Part shown: in pieces, positions 37,581 to 48,700 of the stretch
Numbering within the stretch: the stretch's first letter is position 1
How the letters are laid out: each line of letters starts with the position of its first letter
NCBI RefSeq assembly: GCF_000006565.2
Contig: NC_031473.1
Coordinates: 1,495,903 to 1,559,902, forward strand
DNA length: 64,000 nt
Source of the DNA: Toxoplasma gondii ME49
Taxonomy: Eukaryota > Apicomplexa > Conoidasida > Eucoccidiorida > Sarcocystidae
Reading direction: 5' to 3'
Notes under the pieces: generated by a model
The model's input: only the letters and a program-made list of their open reading frames with translations
Told to the model about the DNA's origin: nothing
The model's database searches: none
Program-made: the position numbers and the translations under genes

Positions 37581-38210
37581 TGCATTAGGTGTGTCCGCGC
37601 GACTCGTGTGCGTGTGAGTCTGAAAGATTCTTGTGAAACTGTTGGCTGGAGGAACATGCTTCAGTGAGCGTGGTATGCATGCGCGCGTCATGCGAGTGCA
37701 TGCACCTGTCAGTAGAGTTGTTGTTGCATGCATGCGTGTTGGGTTTTCAGGTCCTCGAGTGCGCGCTGCAGACACACCCGAACTTCGTCATCATCGCCGA
37801 GGAGTATGGCGCAGCAGACAAGACGTTGCTCCATGTGGTGCAAGACATTGCAGACGTCGTCTGTCAGCGCGCAGAGATGGGGAGGAACTTCGGCACCGTT
37901 CTCATTCCAGATGCGCTTCTTATGCATCTGCCGAACATGAAAATCCTTCTTGCAGAGCTCCGCAGCGTACTGAAGGAGGCAGACGCAAAGGGTGAAATGA
38001 AGAAGGCGCAGGTAACAGGCGCTCCTGGCGTTCGGCTCCGCTTCGGCGTCGGGCCATCGGCACTCAGACACCCCAACACAAATGCGGATGCTCTCAAGTC
38101 GACTTGTTCCTTGTCGCTTCACTTCATATATTGATACACCATAGCAATATATATATATATATATACGTGTATATGGGCATTTGCATGTTTCAAAATCGAT
38201 ATCTACGTGT

Positions 38211-38256
<46 letters not shown>

Positions 38257-39779
38257 TGCACAGGCATGCATGCATGCATGCATACAAATATACATACATA
38301 CATACATACGTACATGCATATAGTATGTATATGTACAGAAGGAGGCAATTGCATTCGTGCAGTTCGTTTTATAGATGGGTTCGCATGTGCATATTTGTAT
38401 ATAGTGATACACGTGAACGGCTGTTTCATATCGTTGAACATGCGCATGGAGGGTGACTGCTCGTTGAAGACTTCTTTTTTGTTTCTGTGTGCAGCAAGAC
38501 TTGAACGATGTGACTGACACAGACTCCTGCCCGCCGGAGTCTTGGGGTAGGCGCCTCACTCCGTGGAGTGCCGCCCTGTTCCGCAGCTTTCCAAAATTCA
38601 TTCGGCGCGAGCTTCTGCAAGTCGACATGGGAGAAGTGAGTTTCTTCACAAACGAACTTCTCACCACTATGATACTCTAGAGCAACACGGAGCCGTGCGA
38701 TGCTCCAGAGATACTCACATTTTCAATCGAATATATATATATATATATGCGTATATAGAGGTATATTGGTAAGAGTTGATGGAGACAGAGAGACACAGGT
38801 AGGTTAAGACACAGATCGTGCGAGGAAGAAGAAAGGGAGCACTGTTGCATAGATGGGGAGGCGCAGAGACTGACAGAAACAAAGAGGTGGAACAGTGAAG
38901 CGATAGATACATAGGTAGTTAGCGCAAGGACGACAGAAGCCTCTGGAAAGGGAGAGGTGCATAGAGAGGGAATGAGAGAGAGACGTACGGCGAACGAGGT
39001 GAGATGTACGTGGAACGACATGGAAAGAGATGTAGCCAGAGGATGGTGACGTGTGAAACACAGGGGGCTGTCGGTGGTGAGGCGCGCGACTGACGCCTTC
39101 ATTTGGAGAGGACCTTCCTGAGTGCGTTTTTTAGATTCGTTTCGAGCGACTGGAGACCGAGGAACTGTTGGCGCAGATGGTCAAGGAGGAATTGGAGTAT
39201 CGACAGAGTGTCGGCCGGTACTGTGGAAAGTTCCAGGCCGTCACTCACTTCTTCGGATACCAAGGGAGGTCTTCCATGCCCTCTCAGTTCGATGCTAACC
39301 TCGCTTTCGCCTACGGGTGAGACGCAGAAAACGCGAATCAAGTCCTCAAACTTCTTGTGTCCAGCGCGGCCATTTAGCTGCACCGAGATACGTCGCTGAT
39401 GAGGAAACTGGTGACTCATGTCCTCAGAGAGAAGAGCACTTCAGGCGATACACGTTCAGAGAAAATGTTGACGTTTTAGAGAAGATGGACCCAGAGAGAC
39501 ACCGAATGTTTTTCTGTGCTGAAAAATTCAGTGCGTCTTCCTTGCGAGATCCGACTCCCAAACAGACGCGTCCCCCACAGTCGGTCTCGCGTCATTTGTC
39601 AGCGTAGCCGGTACCTGTCACGGTACTCGGCAGGAGTCAGAAGAGGATCTGTCTGCTTTTTCCAACGCCAGAGCTACGTTTCTGTCTCCGTATCGAACCC
39701 AACCTGTATATCTACAAGAGCATTCGCGTGTCTGTGTACGCCTCTGACGAAGCTGATACATTCATCTTCCCGAATTAAG

Positions 39780-39814
<35 letters not shown>

Positions 39815-41171
39815 ATATATGGATATGTGTATATGTGGGTATGTGTATATATGGTGGTGTGTAGGTGAATGTCAATATCTGTGTACGTGCGAATGTGGAG
39901 GCGCTAGATCCAGGGTGAAATATAGCCGAGAGCAAGTCGATGGAAGACACGAATGTCTATGAAAGGCTTTTTGCTTGCCTGCGGTGTGCAGCCACCTGGC
40001 TTCGATATTGGTAGAGTCTGGAGTAACGGGTCACTGCTGTAGCATTCGCGGCTTGTGCGGACCTGTGAAGGACTGGCACTTGGGGAGCATTCCGTTCGTG
40101 ACTCTCATGAAGCTGGTGCCGACTCCGCAAGACAATCCGACGTTCGCAGCTCGCGGTGGACAAGCTGGCGACCCCAAATTGACGAATTCGGCGAAGGACA
40201 TTCGACAGCAGCGATCCGTCATGACCGACCTCCCCATCATCCCCAGTGCAGAAGTTAACCTCGACGGGAAGGCTTACAGGTCAGAACGCAGCAAAGCAGC
40301 GAGGCGTCAGAGAACAAGAAGAGGCAGGAGAGAAAGGAGAGGCAGGATAAGTGAAGAAGAAGGACATGCGTAGTAGAGCGGAGATATAGGCAGAGGAGGA
40401 GGCAGGCGAGAAACCATGCTCAGACAGAGTTGATGACGTAGTTTTTTGGCGGGCGGCGTTTCTTTTGTTTTTCGCAGGTGGATGAAGACAGCAGCCGAAC
40501 AGTGGGCACTGGAGGATCGATTCTGCAACCCCGGCCCTATTCAGTTCACAGGTACACTCGAGTGTCTGTCCACTTGGCTTTTCTCTCTGTTACGCTTTCT
40601 GCTCTCTCTCTCTCTGCTCCCTTTTGTTTGCAGCGTGCGCTTTCCGTTTTTTCTCTCTCCATCGTTGCTCTTTGTTTTCTGTGTCCTTTGCCTCTTTCTC
40701 TTCCTCCTGTCTCCTTGCTTCTCGTGTGTGTCTCTGTCGTTCCGCGCTTTCGCTCTCTTTTTTCTCTCCCTCGTCTCGCGCTGCCTCGCTCGTGCAGCCG
40801 GTTGCGTCTCTGCCTTTCTGGAACGGCTGTCAGGTCCCGCGGCGAATTTCTTCAATCGGGAGTTGTTCGAGGAGCAGGCGGAGTATTACGACATGGTCTG
40901 TCGGGTAGAGCGATACACAAACATTCTGCGGCAGACATGCACATTTGGAGTCTCGGACAGCTTTCTGAAGAACGCGTATGTTTCTCTCACGGGTCTGCTC
41001 ATGCTCGCCTTTCATCCCGACGAATTAACGGCGAAACTGCCGGCGCTGACGACCGGCGACGACGACGCCGACGGAGAAGGAGCAGCGCCGCCAGGCAGTG
41101 CGTTCTTCGGCAGAAGCGGGGAAGGCTTCGGTGTTAGTTTGTCGCGATTCTCGAAACGCGAAGACTTCTGA
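27866..41171 (+). CDS. Phosphofructokinase, double-headed (two fused PFK halves), PFK II type
   Basis: The enzyme phosphorylates fructose 6-phosphate to fructose 1,6-bisphosphate in cytosolic glycolysis. Nineteen phase-consistent exons: 27866-28010, 29012-29388, 29722-29956, 30749-30930, 31320-31430, 31771-32016, 32552-32836, 33248-33355, 33709-33886, 34605-34804, 35348-35500, 36111-36753, 37302-37462, 37751-38011, 38495-38635, 39135-39316, 39992-40279, 40478-40551 and 40798-41171, about 1447 residues. The start is ATG in accATGGCG; exon 1 (donor gtgtat) is the weakest call. The N half (about 250-740) has GGPAPGG (271-277), GGDGS (364-368), PKTIDGD (392-398), MGRSASH (from 441) and a PEG loop. 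The C half (about 800-1320) keeps the fold ([32 protein letters not shown]) but has degenerate active-site motifs. Fused beta/alpha-like halves are known for apicomplexan PFKs (Plasmodium PFK9, Toxoplasma PFK II). A disordered extension precedes the first PFK domain. Confidence 0.9.
28096..28150. repeat. TA microsatellite, PFK intron 1
   Basis: Alternating TA is interrupted by a cacacaa segment, inside the first long PFK intron (28011-29011). The frames across it are repeat artefacts. Confidence 0.85.
31440..31765 (+). repeat. CT-rich (TCTCTC) intron tract
   Basis: A pyrimidine-only run dominated by tctct and tcgtctttccctc units fills PFK intron 31431-31770 and leads into the acceptor ctctttag. 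Similar tracts lie at 34810-34965, 35730-36100 and 40560-40790. On the opposite strand they read as Arg/Glu-rich frames, which are not genes. Confidence 0.8.
32936..33040. repeat. TA microsatellite, PFK intron
   Basis: Alternating TA with tacata interruptions lies within the intron 32837-33247 between the exons encoding the PEG loop and the following KFSPDKL segment. Confidence 0.9.
34008..34105. repeat. TA/TGTA microsatellite, PFK intron
   Basis: Alternating TA with tgtatg interruptions lies inside intron 33887-34604. Confidence 0.9.
36775..37110 (+). repeat. GA-rich (purine) intron tract
   Basis: A purine run of gagagaaag and gaggaag units fills most of intron 36754-37301, the opposite strand bias to most other PFK introns. 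The - strand frames over it are Ser/Leu-rich artefacts. Confidence 0.8.
37486..37580. repeat. TA microsatellite, PFK intron
   Basis: Two TA blocks flank a gtatatagtagtatac inverted element inside intron 37463-37750. Confidence 0.85.
38146..38335. repeat. Compound TA, ATGC and ATAC tetranucleotide repeat, PFK intron
   Basis: A TA run (38212-38255) is followed by about four tandem CATG/ATGC units near 38265-38283 and then four to five CATA units near 38290-38310. All lie in intron 38012-38494. The ATGC portion is self-complementary. Confidence 0.85.
39778..39860. repeat. TA/TGTA microsatellite, PFK intron
   Basis: An alternating TA run grading into tgtatatatgg units lies inside intron 39317-39991. 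Confidence 0.85.
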
Positions 41172-42710
41172 GAATGAACACGAAGCAGAGAATCTTTCAG
41201 AAATGGACAGAGACGAGAGCGTCACGGAGGCGCGTTTCTCACGACTCTCGTAAAACGCGAACTGTTCCCTTCGAGACGAACGAAGCGGAACGATACCGGA
41301 GCGTCGATAAGGGAGAACAGGGAGCGGCCGAAGGTGGGTGGAGAAAGGGAGGGGCAGCGAGAAGGGGAGGAGAAAATCCAGAGAGCGAAGACGAGTAAGA
41401 GAGGAGGAGAGGAGGGGAGAGGAGGAGAGAGAGGGGAGACTGAGAAGAAAAAGTCGGAGGAAGAGGCAGCGCGGCAAAGAGGAAAAGCGGGGGAAAAAGA
41501 AGAAAGTCGGTGACAACATGGATCCAGTGTGAAAACGAGGGAGGCAATGCAGGGAAGCCGAGGTGAATCGGCAGTCTCGTCGTGGAGAGTGTGAATGCTG
41601 TCGCTGCATGGATCTCCATTTCCGGCTTAAGGAAGACTCTGAAGACAAGGCGAGGAAACTGGGATAGACAGACAAGAGAAGAAAACAGTCTCGTGGACAG
41701 AAGATGGACGGACGCGAAGGCGTGTGACGTCAAGAAACGCGGACCCTGTGGTGCTTCGAAAATGCTCAAGGAAACAGAGCGACAGAGAGCATGGCGGCGG
41801 ACTGACAAAAATGTTTTCAAACAAACCTGCGCGAGTGTGAACGGGTGGGGAGAGTGGAGACTGGAAGGTCGAGAGTGTGGATATTGTGACCGCCAACGGC
41901 CTTCTCAGTTTTCTCTTTCTTGTCGATTTTCTTCGCTTTCACTTATTGCATGCGTTCCAGTCGAACTCTGGTTCTCCTTTGTCTACGCTGTCTTGGAACG
42001 TTTAGAGGCTCGTGGGTGCGTTTTGTTTTCCCCGGAGAGCGGCGCCCTCAAGAGGGGGTGGCGACAAAGGATTCAGCGTTGCGCTAACTGCGCGCAGAGA
42101 GCTGAGAAAATCAAAGAGACCGAGTTGCGAAAATGGCTGCTGGCACAGGCGTCTGTGAGACAGCCGCTGTATTGAAAAATCAACGACAGAAGATCGAAGA
42201 AGTGCGTCTTCTCGGTCGACTGTATTTTACGCGTCTGGAAAGGCCGTCGGAGGCGCTGACACGCTGAAAACAGAACGCGAACGCTCTGGTGCATGGGGTG
42301 TACGTACAGCGTGGGAGCGCCCGGCTCTTGCCGTGTATTTTCCCCCGAACGTGTGTCCTTTCCGTGGTTCTGCTGTTCCCCTTCTTCATGTTTTTGGCTT
42401 TCGTCTTCGGTATCAACAGATCTTGCGCCCGCTGAGACGCGAGGGAACCTTTCACTTTTCGCTTGAACAGAAAAGGAGAAACTCAAAGCTCGCGTCTGCG
42501 CTTGGCACATCTAGTCGCCGATACACTGTTGTTGACGCCCTCAGCCTAGCCACGGGGAAGGCAACAGGGACGCGAGCGGCAAAGCGCTGAGCACATGCAC
42601 GCGGCCGCACAGAGTTTCACTCGCAAGGCAAGCTATGACACCCTCACTTTCTTTCACATTCAAATGCCGACGTAAACACAGCTTCTCTTGCATGCCGCAC
42701 TCCATGATGC

Positions 42711-42723
42711 ATCCTTGTCCAAC

Positions 42724-42759
<36 letters not shown>

Positions 42760-42768
42760 GACAAGGAT
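42711..42768. repeat. 58-bp palindrome with 17-bp arms around a TA core
   Basis: The left arm (42711-42727, starting atccttgtcc) is the exact reverse complement of the right arm (42752-42768, ending ggacaaggat). The intervening bases are almost pure alternating TA with one mismatch. The element could fold as one long hairpin or cruciform. No ORF or target-site duplication is evident. Confidence 0.9.
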
Positions 42769-45359
42769 CTCTTGCTCATTTGCGTCATTTGCTCGGTTGG
42801 TAGTTGCAGTTGCTTGTTTCTGGAAGGCCAGCGGGACCTTCGGAGGACATTTCTCACGTTTGTTCACAGAGGCGAGTTTGCGCTCCGTGGGGGAGTCGAC
42901 GGACACGTGGTTTCGAGTGAGTTTTCTGTCGAATGTGCAGTCGTTGCTTTTTCTCGACCGCTTTTCCTACGCGTTGGCGCGTGTGTTCAGCAGTCTCTGA
43001 GCAACAGTCTAGATCTGGCAGAGCGCGAGTTTTACGATTTTAAAGACAATGTTGAAATTCGCTGGTGCGTGTGCGACTCGCCTTCGTGGTGTTTATATTC
43101 CGCTGTCGCACCAACGCTCTGTCTACGCGGACGCAAGAGCGAACACGAACCTCAAGAGTTTCTGATTACTATTCGGTGTGCACCAGAAGGACCTGGAACA
43201 ACGCGTGCATCCAGAGTTTGAGTCTTTAAAAACCGAGGGACAGCGGCCGAGCCCTTTCCTCGTTTCTCGCCTCGACTCAGTGACTTTGGCCGCCAAAGAC
43301 GAAAGGCCTTTTCTCGAAGCTGCGCCTCCGCGTCTTTTGCGAGAAAACGTTTCCATTTTTAAATGCGTCTCACGCGATATGGTTCCTTCCCATCGTCTCC
43401 TGCACGCGTCTCACGGCCTCGGAATACAACACCGCCGCTCGCTCACGAGCTCGTGTTGACGTGTGAAGCGGATCGAGCACTTGGAAAAGACACAGAGACG
43501 TCTCGACAACGGATGAAGACAGCGCAGACGTCCGCGAAGAAACCTGACGGAAACGCGACCGGTCCGCACCAGTCTCGTGGAAGGCACCGTGTTTCCTGCG
43601 TTTTTCCGAGCGGAGACACGGTCTCGCAGGCCCGGAAATTCCGCTCAAAATTCGTGTTTCTCTTCGCGGGACAAGACTCACCTCGCCAGCCACCCTGCCC
43701 CCCGACAGATCCCCATTTCTCCAGACCCAGAGAGTGTCAGAGACTCTACAATTCGAGGTCCAAGCAGACCCCGCCGGGCGAGTTCCCCACTGCATTTTGC
43801 GCATTTATCTCGCGGCTAGAAATGGCTCCCTGTCGGTACTCCCGGCCAGCGCGAAGTCGCGATTCATCGATGTTCCACCACAGAGCGTCTCACGGTCGCC
43901 TCTACGAGACACGAGAGAGACGGCTGAGTCGCACTCTGTCGCGGGGAAAGAAACGCATGTCCACCGGAGACGACGCGCAAAAGGCAGCAGTGCGGCCATT
44001 GGCCCACACCGTCGACCGTCTGAAAAATGTGAGGGCTTCCCTTTGGGCCTTCGCACCTTTGGTTCCCCAATCTCAAAGAACGCGGAACGCGCATGCGAAG
44101 TCCAAACTGCCCCTCTGTGCACCGATTTGCTGTCTCGGCTTTCAAGGTCGTCTGAAAAAAACAGTCCTCGACTGGCACACCTACTACCACCCACTTACAC
44201 TGCTTCAGCCAAACGCAGCTGAGTGTCTAACGAAAAGGAAATTTAAGTACACGTCGGCTTTCCCTGTTGCCGTTCCGGGGGCCGGCAGATGCACGCTGAA
44301 CTCCCGACACACAAATCCGAGTTTCGGCGAGACCCAAGACGCTGCGAACGGCTCCAGGTATGAGATATACACGACTCGGATCCTGAAGTTGTAAAACGTC
44401 GGTCGGATCAGAGTCCAGCGGAGTGTCGTCTTTGCAGGCTCTGGGTCGCGCGAGAGAAACCACACGCACCGCGCCGTCTGTCTCACGGAGGGGAAACCAA
44501 AAACGGAACCGCTAAACAGGTGTAAGGGTGGCGGACGGACACAGAAAGGCTGAACCGTCCGCATTTGAATGGCCGCGCCTCTTCCAGAACCATCTCCTCT
44601 TTCGAAGCAGACCCGAAAAACGATAAAACAATAAAACAGCTCTCAAACAAGCACGGAGAATCTCCCAGGTGCGATGTCGCTGCACACATAGACCCTCCCA
44701 AGCTGTACAGACACCGCACGGGTGAACGGAAGAGCATGCGTTTCAGAACGCCTCTGAATCGGCAGGCGTTCCTCCGTTCCTCTGCTGATTCGAAACGCAA
44801 CAGGAAAAACAAAACTTTCTGGGGACCCACATTCACCCGACGAACCAGCAGAGCAGCTGCGCCTCGTGCGCTGCATGTACGGTACGCGGCCCAGATAACA
44901 GAAAAAGACAACGTGCAGTCGCGACAGAGCCGCGCCTTCAATTCTTTCGCGACACAACTGCTCTCGCATCCCCAGAAAACTCGCGACTCCCAGAGGATTC
45001 CAGCGAATCCTTAACTTCAGACAGAAACTCCAAACACAAACAAACCTTCCACCCATCCGCAACTCTCAGCGCATGCATGCGCTTGCATGCCCAGACAAGC
45101 GTCGCTGCACCACATGCGCAGAAGTGAACAGATCAGAGCTGAGGAGACACACAGCGCCGCGTTGAGGCCGGAGCGAAAGACTGTCTCCAAGGAGACGCAT
45201 CGCCGTGAGACTTCCCCCACAACGAGAAGAGACGCTGCAGAGCCTCGTTGCCGCGAAGACCTCCGACTGCCGCGGCCGAATGCAGAGTGTGAATCTTCTC
45301 CCGCCAAGATGCAACATCCTCAGAATTCAAGCCCCCTGCACGCACACATCGGAATACAA

Positions 45360-45466
45360 TTCATACATATATATTAATACATATATGCATATAGTTATAT
45401 TAATGTGAAAATCTAGATACATCTCTATATAAGTAGGTATACAGTTGGATACTAAATACATAGGTG

Positions 45467-45502
<36 letters not shown>

Positions 45503-45520
45503 GTTCTATACAGGTGAGGA
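45360..45520. repeat. AT-rich / TA microsatellite block
   Basis: AT-rich DNA with several tacata and tatata blocks lies just downstream of the stop of the ApiAP2 gene, within its probable 3' flank. Confidence 0.8.
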
Positions 45521-45743
45521 ATTAGGTAAACAATACAGGGGAACACAGGTAAATGAAGATACGGATTAGTAATTAAGTATACATAAACGAAAATCTCTAG
45601 CTTTCAAGGTCTTGGAAATCGGAAAGAAGGCTTGTGGCGATTCGCGTGTCTTTACACACAACTGTCTGATCTGTACTCTCTTGTTTGCCACCGATTGCAT
45701 TACAGAAGATGGAGCTCTCGCTTTTCTTCTGTACACGCGACCA

Positions 45744-48700
45744 TCACCGCTGAAGAGACCAAACCCCGTCAATCCTCATAGCCGTTTCCAGTTTTTTCGA
45801 TTCTGTCATTCCGAGGACCTTGACCGGTCCACCGCACGCAACATTGTACTCAGAAAACTCCCGAAACAAGCTGACATCTGCATCCTGAACATCGCTTAAA
45901 CTGCATTCCTGTGGCTGCCTGTTCTTTCTTTTGTCGCGCCTACCCGTTGGAATTTCAGCTCTTTCCCCTCTGCCCTCTCGCACCGCTCGCCGTCCGCGGC
46001 TCTCCTCGCTGCCGTAGCTTGCGTCGACATCTGAAGCATGCGTTCGTTCTTCCTCGGAATCTGTTCCCCTTTCGCTCTCTGCCTCGCGGTCGCGACGCAT
46101 GCGTTTCAGTTCTCGCTGCTCCTCGCGCGTCTGAGGGGGGACTTGTTTCGAGGCTACAAACTGACGCACGGCCTGCAGCAGTCGCGCCTCCTTCGTGTCA
46201 TCGGCGCCTGTCATGGAGGCTTCTTCCTTCAGCCTCGAAAGGACCGCAGCCACTCTGGTCACTCCCGACTCGGCTCGGCCGTGTACCAACACCGACTCGC
46301 GGTCGCGCTGAGGCAGGGACGCCGGGGGCGAAGGCGAGGACTCGGCGCATTTGAAACTGTCGCCTCTGAGAGCGTCATTCCATCTCGCCAGTTTTTGGTG
46401 AGGAGGCAGAAACTCCTCGCCACGACTGTGCCAAAGCTGGAGAGCACGAAGAACTTCAGACGCACTTGCAGACGGCAACTGGTTCTCCCTCTTCTGTCGC
46501 TCCTTGAGGCGGCGGATGCCCTCGCCGGCGACCTCTGCATGCGCATGCAGTGGGTTCCCTTCTGCGTGCAGTTGGTCCTCTTCTGCATGCATGCGCTCTT
46601 CCCGTGCACGCATTGGATTCTCCCTTGCATGCATTCTTTCGTCTCGGGCATGGACGCCTTCTTCGAGCATGTGGAATTGGTTGTCTCCTCTGTCTCCGCG
46701 GCGCTCTCCCGTGACGGCCCGGCGCCAGATGGAGAGGCTGCGAACGAGCTTCGTGAGATGTCTGCAGATCTCGAGAGGCGAGGCCGAGGTCGAGCGCGGG
46801 AGGAGAAGAAGAATTTCTCTGAAGAGCGAGGCGAAGGCGACCACAGCGGGGTCGCTGGTCGACTGTACAGAGCGGAGAAAGAGGAGACTGTCGCGGAGAA
46901 GGGGAATGCTCTGTTGGCAGAACTGGATCTGTCTATCGCCCAGTCCAAGCCGCTTCATGCTACTTGGAGACCCGCAGAGCCTCAGAAAGTCCGAAAGCAC
47001 TGCCGCAATCACTTGCAGGGTACAGACACTCACGGAGGCGCCTTCCCGGAACTCTGCCTCCTTCGCGTCTCGCTCTTGCTCTCCTTGCTCTCTCTGTCGC
47101 TCTTCCTGGACATCTCTGCCGCTTCTCCGACTGTCTCCGGCGACCCGGAGCTCTGATTTGATCCGGAGTTCCCCGCGCGTGCATTTGCCCACCTCGGCCG
47201 CCGTCTCGCAAGCGTCTCTCGCCGCTTCGACGTCTGGCCTGCAGCCTGAGGCGAAGGGTCTCTTGAGAGGCAGGCTGTCGAGAGGAAGCGTGTCTTGTGT
47301 TCGACAACAATCGAAGATCTCCGCTTCCTTTGTGGTCTTCTGAAGCGCAGAGATGCGCTGGAGATGCAGCGCCTGCTGCTGCCTCAGCTCATCCAAGCAT
47401 TGCCGCAGATGCCGAATGCGCTCCTCAGTTGTCGCATGCAGTCCTACTCCGAAAATGTCTACTTCTGCGCTACAAGGCACCTCAGCAGCTTCAAGGCACC
47501 CCCCGCGAATCACAAGGGACGACTTCCGCGCCGTCCCCCACTCCGGCAGTTCCACGCCACTCCTTCCCGAAGACACAGAGGAAAACGAAGACACAGCAGA
47601 AGAAGACTCAGCAGAGACCTCTCGGTGGAGGAGCGACGAAGCGAGAGGCTGAGGGGAAAGGAGAGAAGGGGGGACACTACGCGGCGGCGAGTCCATCTCT
47701 CCGTTGGCATTCACCCTTCCTGAATCTTCCGTAGCTCGAGAAAGATTACAGATTTCTTCTCTCTTAGGCAGCGACCCTCGAGGAGCAGAAGAAGCAACAG
47801 GTCTCAGGGAGTGATCTCTCGAAAGCGCGCCAGTCGGCGACGACGACAGAGACGACGGCGACCGCGCCCAGTCGGGGAGTTCGCTCTTCGCTGCCTCCAA
47901 GGGCGGCTGTTTGCTGGATCTTGAAAAAGCTCCAAAGACACCCGGCGGACTCTTCGCGTCTCTTTCGCTCTCAGAGCGCCTGACGTTCCTTCGAGGCTTG
48001 ATCTCGACAGCACACCCCGGGTTGGTTGACTCTCCGAAAAACGCGTCTGCATCCGCTTTAGGCTCCAGTGTCTCCGTTCGGGCGTCCCTCTCAAACCTTT
48101 CTTCTCTCTCCTCTCTTCCTTCTCCCTCAAACGCTTCTTCTCTCTGAACCTTCGCCGCGATGCGACTCTCCACGCGCAGACTTCTCCGGAGGATGTACGG
48201 AGTTTGAGGTCTGCTGAGCGCTGCACTACGAGGAGACACGCGAGCTGTGAGGCGCGGCTGGCGCGGCCCGACAACTTTCTTCTTCTTTGGGGGGCGACCC
48301 CGTCTCCGTTTGCCGGACAGTTGAGTCCCTTGCGAATCGCCAACGCCTTTCTTGGCTTGTGCGTCTGAGGACGAGAGAGACACAGACCAGTCACAGACAG
48401 CGCGGCGGTTACTTGCTTAGCTTCTTCATTTGAGGAGACGCACGCAACTACACGAAACACAGGAATCTTATTTCCTGGCTCTGGTGAAGAACTACAGAAC
48501 ACAGAGCCCAGAGGACCCTCATGCGCTTACCCTGTAGCTCGGAGCCACCTGTCTCCGAAGGCTCCTTCTCCGCGGCTTCTCTGTCGCGGTCGTCGCTCGC
48601 TGGTTGAATTCCAGGCTCCAGGTCTTTGCTGGCTCGACTCTCGCCCGGGGATGGAACAGCAGAAGGAGGAGCTTTGCCGCCTTCTGCACCTTCAGGTGTC

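Larger units (their letters stand above)
41172..45743. other. Convergent intergenic region between PFK and the ApiAP2 gene
   Basis: Two genes end toward each other here, so the interval should contain both 3' UTRs. The first part (41330-41480) is purine-rich. A frame of 343 codons at 43363-44394 (+) is free of stops, but it has no domain, is Arg/Ser/Pro-rich and is shadowed by frames on the other strand. I treat it as at best a low-confidence hypothetical. A perfect-arm palindrome lies at 42711-42768 and a TA-rich block at 45360-45520. Confidence 0.5.

Noticed and set aside
43363..44394. 343-codon plus-strand frame
   Set aside because: No domain, Arg/Ser/Pro-rich, overlapped by sizeable frames on the other strand, and positioned between the 3' ends of two convergent genes. 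Kept only as a note in the intergenic entry.
46038..47156. 372-codon plus-strand frame
   Set aside because: Antisense to the ApiAP2 exon 2; the minus-strand frame is longer, joins in phase to exon 1 and carries the domains.
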